64,000 nucleotides of DNA from Romanomermis culicivorax (GCA_963922205.1 CAWUHX010000218.1:62001-126000); one strand, 5' to 3'; shown: positions 44,301-56,514, counted from the first letter of the stretch. Translations and numbers: made by a program. The notes: a model not told the origin generated them from the letters alone.

Positions 44301-47300
44301 TGCCGGCCGAAAGACGTAAGTTCCACGAAACGAATGATAAGGCTTCGGATTCCGACGTTTCGGATCATCGGTCGAATCGTCGACAGCTGAATGTTTATTT
44401 TTTTGTGCACAGTGTTGTCGTATTCCCGTATTTTTCTTCTTAACCTGGAGAATTCCAATGGTTTAAACTCGACGAAAATATTGTATTTTGCTTGGAAGAA
44501 ACGGCACTACAAAAAACATCTTCAGATATTCTAGTCACACAGCCAATTACATCACTAAGTTGAGTTTAATTCAGCATCATCGTAGGCCGTATATTCGAAT
44601 TAATGAGTTCATAGAACACTAGTTTCAATTATGCAATGTGATTTGTTACAAATCTTTCGGACATTATTGATTTCAAAAAAATGTATTTTGACCTTTTTTC
44701 ATAAATAGAGATTCATTCAAGCTGAAATATAATTTCAAAAATTTTCTAGAAATAATATGAATTTTTCAAAACCATTCTCAGGTCAAAATGACCAAAGTAG
44801 ATGACAACTTCTCTCACACGAAAACGTTTTCTGGTGGAAATTCTGAAATCACTCTTGTTATAGTGCACCCGATAACCCAAAGCGAGCTGAATAAATTACA
44901 CGAGTCGTTCTTCCTAGTGGAACGCATACCTTGAATCGCCGTGCTGAAAGCAAATGGTCGTAAATTACTGCGCCGCTACTAGCCGGATCTTCGGAATAGT
45001 TTTGATCATTTTCTTCCGAAGAGCCAACATTGTCGTTGAAGCCTGTTTTAATGACTATTTTACCGATACTTTTGAGTTCGTGGCGGAACAAATTCGGGTC
45101 ACTGACGTTGAAATATTCTGTTGTTGTGATGTACTTGAACACGAAAAATATTTAAAGCATTCTCACATCTCATACTTAAGACGTACTTACTGAGAAGTTC
45201 GACAGCTAAGGTATTCAAAACATTGGAATTTTCCGCCTAAGCGTAGAAGAGATATAAGCCTTCATTATACGCAGAAGACAATTATCTATAACTTGGTGTG
45301 GATAATAGTTCATAATCTCATATTTCACTCCTTTCAATCGCTTTTAAAGTGTCAAAAAAAGTGGAAAAAACCGAAAATGTCATTTGGAGTCCTTTTTGGG
45401 CACCTGTCCATAGGATGCTGCAGAATTTTTGTTTAATTTTTATAGCCAGTAATGTCCCACATATTGTGCTACAATTACAGCTCAATTTGGATACCAACTA
45501 GGAGCTGTAAAGGTTGCCAATCAATCTATCAAACACGTTTTCGAATATGATAAATCCTTGATTAATATAGTTCTGAGAATACTTGATCCGACTTCACCGA
45601 ATACATCGGAAGAAATGCGGCTCGAAGTCCTGATAAAGGTTTCATTCGTCTAGCTGTGGCGATTACCGAATGATGTACCTCTTGTGAGAGGTCGCAAATT
45701 TTAAAATTCCATTTAATTTCAGAAATCGAGTGATTCCTTGACGTCTATCTGCAGGAAAACGACAAGGGTTATTCGGATACCTGTCGCGGTATTTTTAGAG
45801 TTCTGCAATTACTTTCCTTTGATTTATTTTCATTTGGCTGACGTCACGTGATGTAGATTGGGGTGCCTCCAACTGTAGAGCTCTTTTTCGTAACTTTAAA
45901 GCATGGGATGGAGTCAAACAACAGACAATTAAATTATTGAAAAGGGAAATTCTTGTAGCATGTCTTCCGAGACACCTTGTTGCATAACCATTGTAAATAG
46001 ATCGATGAAATTTTACTATTGATTTGGCCCACATCTTTCCATTTTATTCGCCTTGTAGAACACATTCGATGTTTCTTACATCTCATCAATGGCATATTTA
46101 GTGGGATTTTTGCACAAGCTTGCAGTAAGTGCAAACGCCTAAAGCTCCCAAAACAGTATGCAAATCTGATTGAAATTTTAACATAATATACTGGACATAA
46201 GTGATTATAAAAATGATATAAAAAATTCTGCAAAATAATATGGGAAAGTGAATAAAAAGGGCTAAGAATGACTTTTCCGGCTGATTTCCACCCAGTGTTT
46301 TTTTTTGTACATGACCCATTTGCACATGTACAAACGAGTAGGCAATTTTCATTTGTACATATTTGTATAATGAAAATATTAGTTTTTTAAGCGATTTTGT
46401 TTGGGTACTTATTGGTACAGATATCGAATCAAATATATTATGATTTTAGAAGAAGTGAGACTGCTCTAAATAAAATCAAAAAAATACTCAACACAAGCCT
46501 TTCGGCTTTCGATGTCGATTACACGAAGCCAAGTAAATATTTTTAGCCACGTCGGGTTGAATTTGTAACAACGAGTAGCCATATTATTATCAGGTCAGTT
46601 CAAAGTAAAATAACAGATTTCTATAAAAAGGAGTGCATGAGTAAGTCATATTTAGCACCTGAAAAAGTGAGCAAAATTGCTTGGTGGGAAGAATTTTAAA
46701 AAAATTTTTCCCACTTGATATCTGAAGAATTGCGAGTGAGGTAAAAACTAATAAAAATTGACAACGACGACAAAGTTAAACCTACTGATTTATCTAAGTA
46801 CTTCAATTCAATTAAGACTCAATTTATTATTTCCATCCAAAAAATTCCAAAATTTTCAATATTTGGAAAATCATAAAATTTATACCACAGTAATAAGGCG
46901 CGGTTCACAACATGCAGCACAGTTCCGCTGAGACAAGCGGAAATCTCAATTTTTGTTACAAATTTCGGCAAAATTTTGGATTCTTCTCGTTTGTACATGT
47001 ACAAATGACGACTCAAAGTTCATTTGCCGCTAGAAATTTTCATTTGCCGACGGCAAAAAAAAACAAACACTGTCCACCTCTATTTTTACACTCTGAAATT
47101 GCACAAAAAATGTAAAGTATAGGATAAAAAAAATTTTTCATACCTGAATATAGAGCATGTTCTTGTGCATGTAATAATTATTTGGCTACAGAGTCACGTC
47201 GTTCCTGGGCTGTGATATCTCGCAACACGCATACAGGTAGACAAACAATGAAAATTTTAATTTCCAGATTTAGTGGTACTGTAGCTATGTAAATTCCGAC

Positions 47301-50300
47301 TTTTATGCGGGATGAATGCCGCCACTATACTTCAAAACTACTCAGAATATCTCATTTCAAGATAACACCAGGTCTAATCTTTCAGAAAGTGTGGCTTAAA
47401 TAAATAAGCGGAAGCGTAAGAAAAAAAAGGTTTTTTTCAAATACTGTAACAGATTTACTTCTTGGTCTGAATCACTTTTCAATAACTTTTCCCGTTCAGG
47501 ATCAACAGAACCGTTGTTACGATCTAAATCGGAACAACTCGAACTCTTAACGACCAAATGCGGTTCGCAAACGAAATATTTCTTTAAAGCAATCAGTCCT
47601 TGAGCAGAAACAACATTTTTGCCATGTTGGACGCCACCGGTGGTATATGAACCACTTGCTACTGCGTAGTCGTCCAATTCCGTCTCACCGGCCGAACTTT
47701 CTTTGGCGCTAGTGTCGTCGGCCGAGATTAAGTAATCTTTTTGTTGCTGATAATTCGCGTAACGACTGGACAATGACCGGCTACCTCCGAGACAACCCGA
47801 CGTTCGCCTTTGCCTGTGGAACAATGAAGTTAAAGCGCACAAAAATATATAATTCAAATAAAGGAAATTGACTAATCTAAATTTGAAGACTCTAGAAAAT
47901 AGAACAACTCACATGTGGCTATCCATAATCCTTATATAAATAAGGCTTCTTCCGGACAAGAGCATTACCATTGATATCATGCTTCATGTATCATTTATAG
48001 AAAAATTTCCGAGATGACTATTTTTCTTTTTATTTCAAGTCAGCTATGATGCTTCATTGATTGATGAATGAAAAAGAGTTTGAGTATCATTGTTGGCAAG
48101 TAGACTACATTTTAAAGAAAAATGTCATCACTAACGACGAGAAACTTATTCTTTCTTAGAGAAGACTGATTGCACACATACCTGGACAAACTCTATCGAT
48201 TCATTGGAACCGATCAAGCAGAAAGTCGGTTAGTTCCAAAATTGTTTCATGGTTGTCAAAGCCATATTAGGGTAGGAAACCGGAAGCTAGTAGACAGAGG
48301 AGCACACACGATGCAATCAAAGTTGATTTTTCAGCTTATTTCATCGGCTGCAAACTTTTAGGACGTAGTAGAAAAAAATTAACATCAAACGAAGATAATA
48401 CTCATTTAGATATACTGTTAGCCAGTCATTCAATGAAGTTAACTGACAAACTCCTATTACCCGCTGGGAACTAGCTCACTTGACACTGAAGATACCGGTA
48501 GAGCCTAGTGTCCAGGCATACATTCTATTGGGGGGGGGGGTGAAGTGCCATAGGAACCGGCCAGAAATCGTCGACCATATAGCTGGCGATTCCCTCACGA
48601 AGTTTGCCAAACCTATGGCTGGCCATATGGTAGCCATAGGGACCCCCACGCTTTTGGTCAGAAAAATACTAAAATATGTCATTTTTTGATGAAAAATGCC
48701 AATTTGCGAATAAAAATGATCGAAAATTTCAAATTTTCTCTGCGCTTAGCGCCATGAATACATTTTTTCACTGTTTTTTAGACGAAAATTCATATTTTTT
48801 AAACTGTCTTTTGGACTTCTTTAGCGAAAAAATCGAATTTTTCTCCTTCAGGGACTCTTACCCTTCAGAGACTCCTATCTTTTGGGGCCGGGAATCGCTG
48901 ATTCCCGGCCCCAAAAGAATCGCCGGACCCTCGAGGCTCCGTTAAATTTATCCATATATGATTGCGCATAGATCGTAAGAACAAATGATTTGTTTGCTGT
49001 AGTATTCTCTAACCTCACTATGAAAAGCATGTCTTTGTATAATCTAAACCCAACCGTTCCTGGCAAAAGTCAGATCTTTTGATGCAATTAAATATTTATT
49101 TTGTATTACATATTCAATGCTGGATTGAATTGTAAATCGAGCTTGTCATCTCATCGAAAACGCTATCTTTGAGTGGTATCGCCCCGAACCAGCCCCGGGC
49201 AGGGAGCAGCTGCTCCAGTGCCGAGACTTGGGACAGCCCTAATATAAATAAAACAAATTTTGAAAACTGTGAAACTTCAGCGGCGTACTGAAGTCATGTT
49301 TCGAATTATTGTGTTAGATTGCATGATATTCATGTTTCTGATTAAACCGATGAACAAACTTTAAAATCAAATAAAGTGTCTTCATCGCAGAAGAAAAATG
49401 AGACTATCAAAATTAAAGAATCGATCTTTTGAATTTTTTAACTTCGTGAATTTTACATAATTTAATGGAAAATCGAGAAAAATAGCGCTGTCAGTCTCAC
49501 GACAACGCATCGTAATCTGATGAAAAATGTCGAGCACAAGGTTTGAGTAACAAACATCATATTTTTAGCATTTTGTAAGCTATTTTTACCATTTTGTGCT
49601 ATTTAATAGGAGGAAAAAACTTTAGACTGAAAATAGTCGAATTCCACATTTTTTGAATTTTTAGGCCGTATTCAGAAAAAGGATTAGTTCTATACTGGTG
49701 TAAATAAGAGGGGAGGTGGAAAATTTTTGAACATCCCCACATAAACGACACCGCACATGATACCTTGATGTTTTCTAATAAACATGATTCTAATCCATGA
49801 ACTGTGCACCAAATTTTTGACTGGTAATTTAGCACTTTAGGAAGCAGTCTTTTCCACTCATTTTCGTCTCCAAATCATAGTCCATAGATTTTTGTCAAAA
49901 CTCGATATACACAGAAGTGGTTTGGCATTAGTTGGTGTGAGTACGAGCAATAGTTAGCTGATTTCACTAAAAAATTAATTGTGTCAGCTATCACATCAGC
50001 ACGAGGATCTTGTGCATTGATACTCAGAAATATAATTTCAATCAGCACTCTAGCCTGGACTTTTACTTGATGGCTTCATATCATTGGGCAAGTATTTTTA
50101 TGCAATACAACCCCTTTCGTAGTATAATCAATCGACATCAACCATGTACATCAAGCGAATCATGTCAACATTGTCCTTCCATCCAACTGATCTTGTGCGT
50201 TAATCCTGATGGACGGTCTTTATTCCTTGGGGGGGGGGCCTTAACGCTATCTGGGCTCCAGGGTCATATCACAAAATCCAGACTTCAATACTAGCGTCTT

Positions 50301-52096
50301 GACAATTGGAAACATTCTCTTGATCACGATCGCATTCATGCATGAATTCCACAAAAATGTCTTCATATTCACATGCCACGCGTTTAAGCACCCATATGAA
50401 CTCCAGGTTCAATAGCATCAAGACGCCAAAAAACTTCAAAACTAAAGATAGTCTATTAATCCCTAGACCTTTCACTATGCCACCAAACCTAATCTAGCGC
50501 TTTGTTCTTTTCTGTTCTTTGAACTTTGATCTTTTCTGTGAGTGCACCTTGGTCAACAGCTGCCAACTCGAGGGGTCAGCTTCCATGTTGTGGTAGCAAT
50601 GACTTAAATGTTGCACTGACTTTCTCGTTGAAGATGCAGATGTTACCTCAAATATTCCTTGAATTGGATTCTATTCGAGTTGCACTCTCGTCACAGTTCA
50701 CCAAAAGTTTAGCTATTCGCTAAAATTTGAGATTTTAAGAAAATTTTCAAAGAAAGGTAAATTCAAATCACGATTGTTCAATAACTATAAATCAATGAAT
50801 AAATAACTATGCCCTACCACTACTCTAATGTAGACCTTTACGATGGTGGAAATAAAGTTACAGTGCGAAGTTTAAACTACTGATTCAGAAAAATTTTCCA
50901 CCTTCCATCGTATATCACATTAAAAGGGACGTATTTACTTGAGGTTAGCCCTAATTCACTTTTGTGCATACGACACAATTGAATACAGACAAATATGTCA
51001 TCTCATTTGCGCAAATGTTGATTGACATGGCATGTACCTACATTTTCGGTAAACGAAGAAGTATTTTGCAGTCTCGACTCGATAAATGATTAAACTCTTT
51101 TGTAGAGAAATTCCGAATTTAGTTCAACGATCCGTCTTACTATCGTAAAATTAGGATCTACGAAAAATGCTCAATATTGAACACTTTTTACCTCGATTTG
51201 CAATATCCAACTGCGTTTTCAGCTCGCATTTGACCCTGAATGATATCTTGTTCGTAGAACTGTTTCTTCTTCGCGCGCATTTGGTCTAAACGCTCCATAC
51301 TACATCGTAAATCTTTCAGTCGCTGCATGGTTCGCAAATTCGATGCCAAGTCTGACGAAGGTGGTATAAAAGTTGATGTTGATGCCAAATTTTCGTCGAA
51401 ATCGTTATTTTCATTCATCCCGTTTACATCACCGGTACTTGATACCAAACGAGTTTTGTCGGTCTTTTTCAGGAGACATGTGACTAAGATACGAGTCAAA
51501 TCTTCGACTGAATAAGCTGGAGCTTCTGGAACTTCAAATCTGAAAAAATATGTCCGCAATAATCGGATGCAGTTCCTCAGTTTCTAGTTGCTTACACAGA
51601 AGCGTCAAACGGTTCCTCGGCATATCTATCCACCACAAAGCCTCGTTCTAAAATAGCGGAAAGTATAGCATGTTGGCAAGCGATAAGATGTTCACGAAAC
51701 AATATGAAAGAAGCATGTTTTCATCCAAAATCCGATTGACAAATGCAGACTTGACAGTTTTGATCCTTACTTTATCATTGTAATCTCGATTTATTAAGCA
51801 GTAACTGATTTCTCAAGATCTTTAATACTTATTTGAATTTGCTGTGGTCTTTTACTTTCATTTATTGGTCCACTACGAGGCAAAATAAGCAATTTTATAG
51901 TCGAGTCGTCGCTGACGCCGTATGAACTTAGCTTCATGTTATCCTCAAGCGTTCTTTGACCAAAAATTAAAACTTGTCGATGTACAGGTAAATTTTCGGT
52001 AATGAAAATTAACTCCTTCAGTTTCTCCACTGTATTTTCGAGCACGATGTTGTACATTACCCTACGCCCGGTTATGTTTTCGACGTGTAAAGGCAT
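40992..52096 (-). CDS. ZFAND4: AN1-type zinc finger and ubiquitin-like domain protein (ZFAND4-like), nine coding exons
   Basis: Proposed coding exons: 52096-51829, 51647-51596, 51539-51192, 47813-47459, 45133-44930, 44444-44299, 43627-43417, 43223-43124, 41326-40992. All introns are GT-AG, phases match at every junction, and the total is 2019 nt, or 672 residues plus stop. Human ZFAND4 is about 730 residues. Exon 1 encodes an N-terminal ubiquitin-like fold (MPLHVENITGRRVMYNIVLE to DDSTIKLLILPRSGPIN). The last exon encodes an AN1 zinc finger with C and H ligands in order (CNVCSSRLTLGTTFHCRCGK, CPRHRNAESHACGYDF). The middle is Ser/Asp-rich and probably disordered. The family combines ubiquitin-like and AN1 domains; its biochemical role is poorly defined. 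Introns hold mobile elements. It appears intact and is the only host gene I can support. Confidence 0.85.
41436..42712. mobile_element. Non-autonomous hAT-type element in intron 8 of the host gene
   Basis: A perfect 8-bp duplication ACTGTACT (41428-41435 and 42713-42720) flanks ends CAGATCCGTACCTAGGATT and, read inward from the right, CAGGCCTGTAATTGGGGGG. A run of G follows inside each end. 1277 bp, no transposase seen. The 8-bp duplication and CAG ends fit hAT. Confidence 0.85.
43124..43223 (-). CDS. ZFAND4: ZFAND4-like coding exon 8
   Basis: 100 nt between acceptor 'ggctgccagcgcgcag' and donor GTATGC. It was chosen because it is the only small exon I found that converts phase 0 to phase 1 for the AN1 exon. 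Encodes KAWISSGAPPEKGMSPIACT. Confidence 0.6.
43417..43627 (-). CDS. ZFAND4: ZFAND4-like coding exon 7
   Basis: Phase-matched acceptor 'gattcaacgcag' with a weak pyrimidine tract; donor GTAAAT. Encodes RTRSKSRLMPQQTVPHLFEK and a Ser/Thr-rich middle. Confidence 0.7.
43737..43950 (-). repeat. Dispersed repeat R3, inverted copy in intron 6
   Basis: Matches the reverse complement of 60280-60440: shared blocks are 'gcaagcctgtttttcat..aaaatatgcacaaaaat', 'gctgtcttggaaaaagttcagg.g.gtgtttgacgattttt' and a G-run with 'ccagggt..caggtatgg'. Non-coding. Confidence 0.75.
44299..44444 (-). CDS. ZFAND4: ZFAND4-like coding exon 6
   Basis: Acceptor 'ggaattctccag', donor GTACGT. Encodes VKKKNTGIRQHCAQKNKHSA and RRNPKPYHSFRGTYVFRPAG. 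Confidence 0.75.
44930..45133 (-). CDS. ZFAND4: ZFAND4-like coding exon 5
   Basis: The donor GTATGC is clear. The acceptor is chosen at 'tttttcgtgttcaag' because it keeps phase 0; an AG at 45118 would change phase. Encodes FNVSDPNLFRHELKSIGKIV and an acidic stretch. Confidence 0.65.
46293..47072. mobile_element. 780-bp MITE-like element in intron 4 of the host gene
   Basis: Ends read CAGTGTTTTTTTTTGTACATG and, inward from the right, CAGTGTTTGTTTTTTTTTGC. Both arms share the subterminal inverted word 'ATTTG.ACATGTACAAACGAG'. TCCACC is duplicated at 46287-46292 and 47073-47078. CAGTGTTT ends suggest hAT, but a 6-bp duplication is short for that superfamily. Confidence 0.7.
47459..47813 (-). 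CDS. ZFAND4: ZFAND4-like coding exon 4
   Basis: Acceptor 'aacttcattgttccacag', donor GTAAAT (alternative donors lie within 12 nt). Ser/Asp-rich, low-complexity coding sequence such as ISADDTSAKESSAGETELDD. The 3.4-kb intron before it contains an R1 copy. Confidence 0.75.
47873..48529. other. Left part of intron 3, no gene seen
   Basis: AT-rich intronic sequence. No additional phase-compatible exon was convincing; the stretch near 48180-48360 is open on the plus strand but has no recognisable features. Confidence 0.4.
48530..48960 (+). repeat. Dispersed repeat R1, copy 2, in intron 3
   Basis: Starts in a G10 run, then 'agaaatcgtcgaccatat', 'ctggccatatggtag', 'gggaccccca' and the shared downstream boxes. 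A short palindrome of 'cggggccgg..' type lies at 48880-48910. Confidence 0.75.
48961..51191. other. Remainder of intron 3, no gene seen
   Basis: AT-rich with a small GC-richer island at about 49180-49240. Nothing identifiable as coding or RNA. Confidence 0.4.
51192..51539 (-). CDS. ZFAND4: ZFAND4-like coding exon 3
   Basis: Acceptor 'acatattttttcag', donor GTAAAA. Encodes VPEAPAYSVEDLTRILVTCL and a charged helical end (MERLDQMRAKKKQF). Confidence 0.85.
51596..51647 (-). CDS. ZFAND4: ZFAND4-like coding exon 2
   Basis: 52 nt between a 'ttccgctattttag' acceptor and a GTAAGC donor. Phases fit both neighbours; encodes RGFVVDRYAEEPFDAS. The 56-nt intron after it is very short. Confidence 0.7.
51829..52096 (-). 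CDS. ZFAND4: ZFAND4-like coding exon 1 (ubiquitin-like domain)
   Basis: Starts at ATG 52096 and ends before a GTATTA donor in phase 1. Covers the whole ubiquitin-like domain; 'LILPRSGPINESKR' aligns with the end of this domain in vertebrate ZFAND4 as I recall it. Confidence 0.85.
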
Positions 52097-53208
52097 TATA
52101 TGACTTGTGCGCTAAATAATTTAAAAGCATAAAGGAAAAAAATGAGAAAATATTTCATTTCACTACGAAAAGTAACTGAAATATAGCCGTTTTTGGCATC
52201 GCAGAGCCAGGTAGGCGAGCGCCAGTCCCGTCTCGTCTCTTCTCTTCGAATAAACTACGTGTAAAGCATATGTACTAGAGGATGGGTGTGCATCAGTTAC
52301 ACTAATATTAGACATAATGGATGATGTGTCGTATGCCCAAATCAACGTGGCCGGTGCGTCAGAAAAATAACGCTTGGTGAGGGGCTCGAACCCTCGACTT
52401 CTGCATACAAGGCAGACGCGCTGTGGTGGTGGTGAGTGCGGGGTATGCCGCGTAATGAATAGCCAGACGCACCACTACAACAGATAGAAGCTATCAAAGA
52501 TCGAGTGAAAAGTGGTGGTAGAAATGTTGGGTTGCATTGTGGAGAACAATAATTAAATTCATGACCGAACAAGCGCAAGCAGAGCGCCGAAAGACCTTGA
52601 GGCTTTGACTTTCAAAACATACATATAATAGGGCCCCGAAGTCTTGGGGAGGGGTCATGCGACTTTTTTGTGGCCATCCAATGGCTAGCCATATGATCGG
52701 AAATTTCAGTGGGGGGAGGTTCATATAGCAGTCCCCCCAATTACGTGTATGCTTTTAAAATGCACCAAAATACTTTTCCCCTCTCGAACCATTAATGCAC
52801 ACGGGAGGTAAACCCGCCTGCTTCAAACCCAAGACTAACTACACTTTTGAAAACAGTTACTCGCATCATCTTTTAGAAATCGACAAAAAATTGCGAAAAA
52901 TAGCGTTTTGTTACCAAATCAGTCTTTTTCAAGAAATTTTCATTCTTCGCTCACCTGTCTTCTAAATTTTTTTTAATATCTCTAAATTCTCCCATCTGAA
53001 GAATTTTTTCTGTGCACATAACATTTATTCTCTCAAATGTAGAAATTTGCCAAAATCTTGTTTCCCCAACTCGTTTTTCGCCTAAAATGCTCATGTGCAC
53101 ATATATTTCCCTCAAATGACGAATTTGGCCAAAATTCTGCTTTTCTCAATTCGTCTTTCACCCATATCTGTAATTGGGGGGAGGTTAGGGGGGACCCCCA
53201 TCCCCAAC
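52097..53208. other. Upstream region of the host gene with repeats
   Basis: Would contain the promoter and 5' UTR of the ZFAND4-like gene, but I see no definable core element. It includes a minus-strand SINE (52330-52482), an R1-like fragment around 52600-52760 (GCTAGCCATATG) and AT-rich low-complexity sequence. Confidence 0.5.
52330..52482 (-). repeat. tRNA-derived SINE, minus-strand copy
   Basis: Reverse complement contains 'gtagtggtgcgtctggct', 'cagcgcgtctgccttgtatgcagaa', B box 'gagggttcgagcccc' and the tail 'gcgttatttttctgacgcaccggcc', as at 40401-40645. Part of the A-box region is deleted. Confidence 0.75.
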
Positions 53209-53429
53209 TAGTGATGGACCGATGGCCAAAAATTTGCCATCGGCCGATGCATCGGCCAGGGTCACCGATGGCATCGGCCGATGCATCGGCCGATGGCCGA
53301 TTGCCGATGCATCGGCTGTAACATGTACAAAATGCAACCTGAAGTTGTTACACTGTAATAAATTTAAAATTATTATGAATTATTCACAAAGTTTTACTGA
53401 TATTTTCAACATTCAATAATTAGCAACAT

Positions 53430-53800
53430 TTCATTCATCCAATTTGTCATCAACAACGGCATCTGTTGTACTACCTTCACTTTGATTGCTGAGTTCACTA
53501 GAAGTTTCTTCAACTTCAGCTTGTTTTTCCAGTTTGCACTATTGGATCCAATCTCAGCAATAAACGGGATCTTTTTCCACTTCTAGCATCTTTTGCTTTT
53601 TAAAATGATCATTCACTAGCTACTGACCCAATTGAAGCTGATAAAAATTTCGTGGCAAGCTAAAGAAATTTTTTTCAAAATGAAATTTATTTTCAACTGC
53701 ACACTATTGTGACTCACATTAGCTAATTCTGGTTTTGTTGCAGCATTTTTCTTCCATTATTCTAGTAATGTATTCCAAAACAATGGATTTTGCTTGCTCA
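53430..53800 (-). pseudogene. Remnant of hAT transposase C-terminus (outer element)
   Basis: On the minus strand, about 53800-53700 reads in pieces like the hAT dimerisation region (NPLFWNTLL, then KPELANVSHNS), and 53530-53430 gives an acidic Ser/Glu-rich tail ending in a stop. Frames are broken and the catalytic residues were not located, so this is a fossil. Assignment is supported mainly by the enclosing hAT ends. Confidence 0.45.
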
Positions 53801-54912
53801 AATGTTGACAAATGTCGACGTTGACATTTTTCGGGCTACAGCTCATCTTCAGATGAACTAGCAACGACCAAATAGGGCCTGAAATTGGTCAGTTTTGTGT
53901 AAATGCTTGAATTATTTACATTAGTATTAATTGTGGCTTACAGAGAAAGTTTGGAGAATGAGATTGAAGATTCATTCAAATTTTTGAACCATATTTTCAG
54001 GAAAGCGTTGATTTTGTTATTTTTGATCGACAACCATTCTAGCCAAAGCTATAGTCGTTTTTTCTTGAAATGCTTCTAAATAATGAAAGTGAAAAGTAAG
54101 TAGTACTTTAGATTTTCACGATTTTTTGATAAACAATATATTATACAGAAATGGAAATTGGTGAGCATACTGACCTAACCCTTAACAATTTTTCGAGTGA
54201 AAAATTTACAATAAGGGCTTTATGTAAACGATTTTGACAACGATACTGATTCGTGTCACTTTTCTATTCGGAAGCATTTTATAAAAAACAGACTTTAGTT
54301 CAGCTTTGCCTTCTGCTTGAGGATCACAGAAAGCCTAAATTATTTAATTTTGATTTGTATGATCAATATGTGTTATATTTCAAATTTCAATCCATCCTTT
54401 TTAAATCCAGGATCTAGTAAAGATGCCAAGGCATGAAGTCTATTGTCTTCAATGGGTTTAAAGTGGGCTCGATAATCATTTCTATAAAAAAAATTGATTC
54501 ATTTTCCCCGACAATTCCTCCTTTAATGAACCCAATCCAGGAAAATTGAAATTGTGGATTGAGTGGCGTGAAATTCTTAATCATACGATTCTTTAATCTA
54601 TGTTTTTCAAAAAAATTTAGGCACAAAATCTAGCTTACGTTTCTTCAGCTATTTCCTCCGAAATACAGGCGTTTTTAGATTCATAGATTTTTACAGTTTC
54701 TGCAAGATTTTAACAAATTGACAAGCTGCAAAATTATAATTCTCTAAGGTGTGGATACATTATACACGTATTAAAGTATATTCTTACCACCGCAGCTAAA
54801 ATATTCCATTCATAGCTTGTCAAATTCTTGTTATCTAGTTCATCAATGGCAACACAGGGCAAATATGCTAGACATTAAAACAACCATTTTCACAAAAAAA
54901 TAATGTATTTAC

Positions 54913-56514
54913 TAGGGATGGGCCGGGTATCCGGATCCGGATCCGGATCCGCGGATATCCGCCTAAATTTTAGGATCCGGATCCGATCCGGATCCGCTAA
55001 ACCAGATTTTTTTGGATCCGGATCCGATCCGGATCCGCCGAACCAAATTTTTTAAGATCCGGATCCGGATCCGCTGTTGTCAATGATTAAGATCCGGTCA
55101 TAATCGGATCTTTATTCATTATTATTCTCATAAAATTTTGCAGTATTAGAAAACACCAGAAATTTTCCGGCGCTTCGCGCCGGATTAAATAATTCTTTGC
55201 AATACTATTTTTCAACAAATAGTGCTTCCTGGAGAAAAAATTTCCAAATTTTGGCGGTCCTCCTGTACGGAAAGGCGAATTTCGGTCCATTTCAGAACGT
55301 CAAAATCTACTCCAACTTTTTTGCAACTTAAATTATAAACGTGAAGCTGAGCTTGAATTGAGAAGCATCATGGAACTAATTTTCAGAAATTTCAGGTTTA
55401 AATTGAAGTTTTTCAGATTTATGAAAGTTATGAGTATATTTTCTTAATTTCTAAGATGATTATGAAAGACGGGAACTCGAGTGCTATTAGGAAGAAACTA
55501 TGTGCGAAAATACAAAAAAGATCATGGCTTTTTCAGTGTACAACAAAAAATTTCTTCGTACAAAGACTTTTTGGCCGATCGTTTTACAGGTACAAAGAGG
55601 CTTGTACACAAAATCACTGCAATGGTAGCAAAATTATACTTGAGAAACAGTAATTTTTCAACAGTACCACTCTTCAAAACGATTTTTGGTAGGATCATAA
55701 ATTTGATCAGCACCACTAAATAGCTGTTCATAGGGGACACTTTTCGCTGGTGCTAATTTAAGTTTACTTTCTACATGAAGCAATTGTCCAGAGACGTTTG
55801 AGATTCAAGTTCATGCTATAATTTGTTTTTTGAGTAGCTAGGTTCATTTTTTGGCTATCTCTAAAGAAAACACAAAAATTAATTCTTTAACATAACTTTA
55901 CTTTACTAGTAGCAATTTGTTCCACAATTACTTCTATTTTCATTATCTTCGTTTTATTTAGCCGCAAACTGATTATATATTGCCATATGTTTCCTCTCCA
56001 AATGTTTTCTCTGACATCCAGTAGCACAACCTTTTCTGGATAACTGGATTCTGCATTTATTGCACTTTGCCTTTTCTTCATCATCTGGGGACTCTGTGAA
56101 GTAGTCCCACACTCTGCTAGTGAAGGAAAAACTTAAATCCATAATTTCTGAAAAAAGTTTCCATTTCTATTTATTTCTTTTCTGATGAAACCAATATTAA
56201 TCTAAACATGAATACAATTTAATGAATGAAAATTATCAATTAGTACATGTGAACTATTTCAATAAATGAATACCTCAATCATTAATAATCTATTAATCTA
56301 TTGACACCAATGAATATAAATTCATTTAACTCAATTTTAGACAAATTAGACATAGTACATATACTTATTGAAAGATCCGGATCCGATCCGGATCCGCGCG
56401 GATCTGTTTCTCAAGATCCGGATCCGGATCCGGATCCGCTGAACCAAATTTTCCAAGATCCGGATCCGGATCCGGATCCGCTGTCGCCAAAAAAGTCGAT
56501 CCGGCCCATCCCTA
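54913..56514 (-). mobile_element. Inner hAT transposon with GGATCC subterminal arrays
   Basis: Inverted ends TAGGGATGGGCCGG and an 8-bp duplication GTATTTAC (54905-54912 and 56515-56522). Dense GGATCCGGATCC arrays occur near both ends (about 54930-55095 and 56375-56500). 1602 bp; inserted into the outer hAT. Encodes only the N-terminal BED finger of a transposase, so it is internally deleted. Confidence 0.93.
55954..56142 (-). pseudogene. BED-type zinc finger fragment of hAT transposase (inner element)
   Basis: About 60 codons beginning at ATG 56142: SRVWDYFTESPDDEEKAKC, C-x2-C (CNKC), then H-x4-H (HLERKH). This is the BED DNA-binding finger found at the N terminus of hAT transposases. The frame stops after it and no RNase H-like catalytic part follows, so it cannot be an active transposase. 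Confidence 0.75.

Noticed and set aside
46819-47016. Additional host exon in intron 4
   Set aside because: It lies inside the MITE-like element and has no phase-compatible splice sites.
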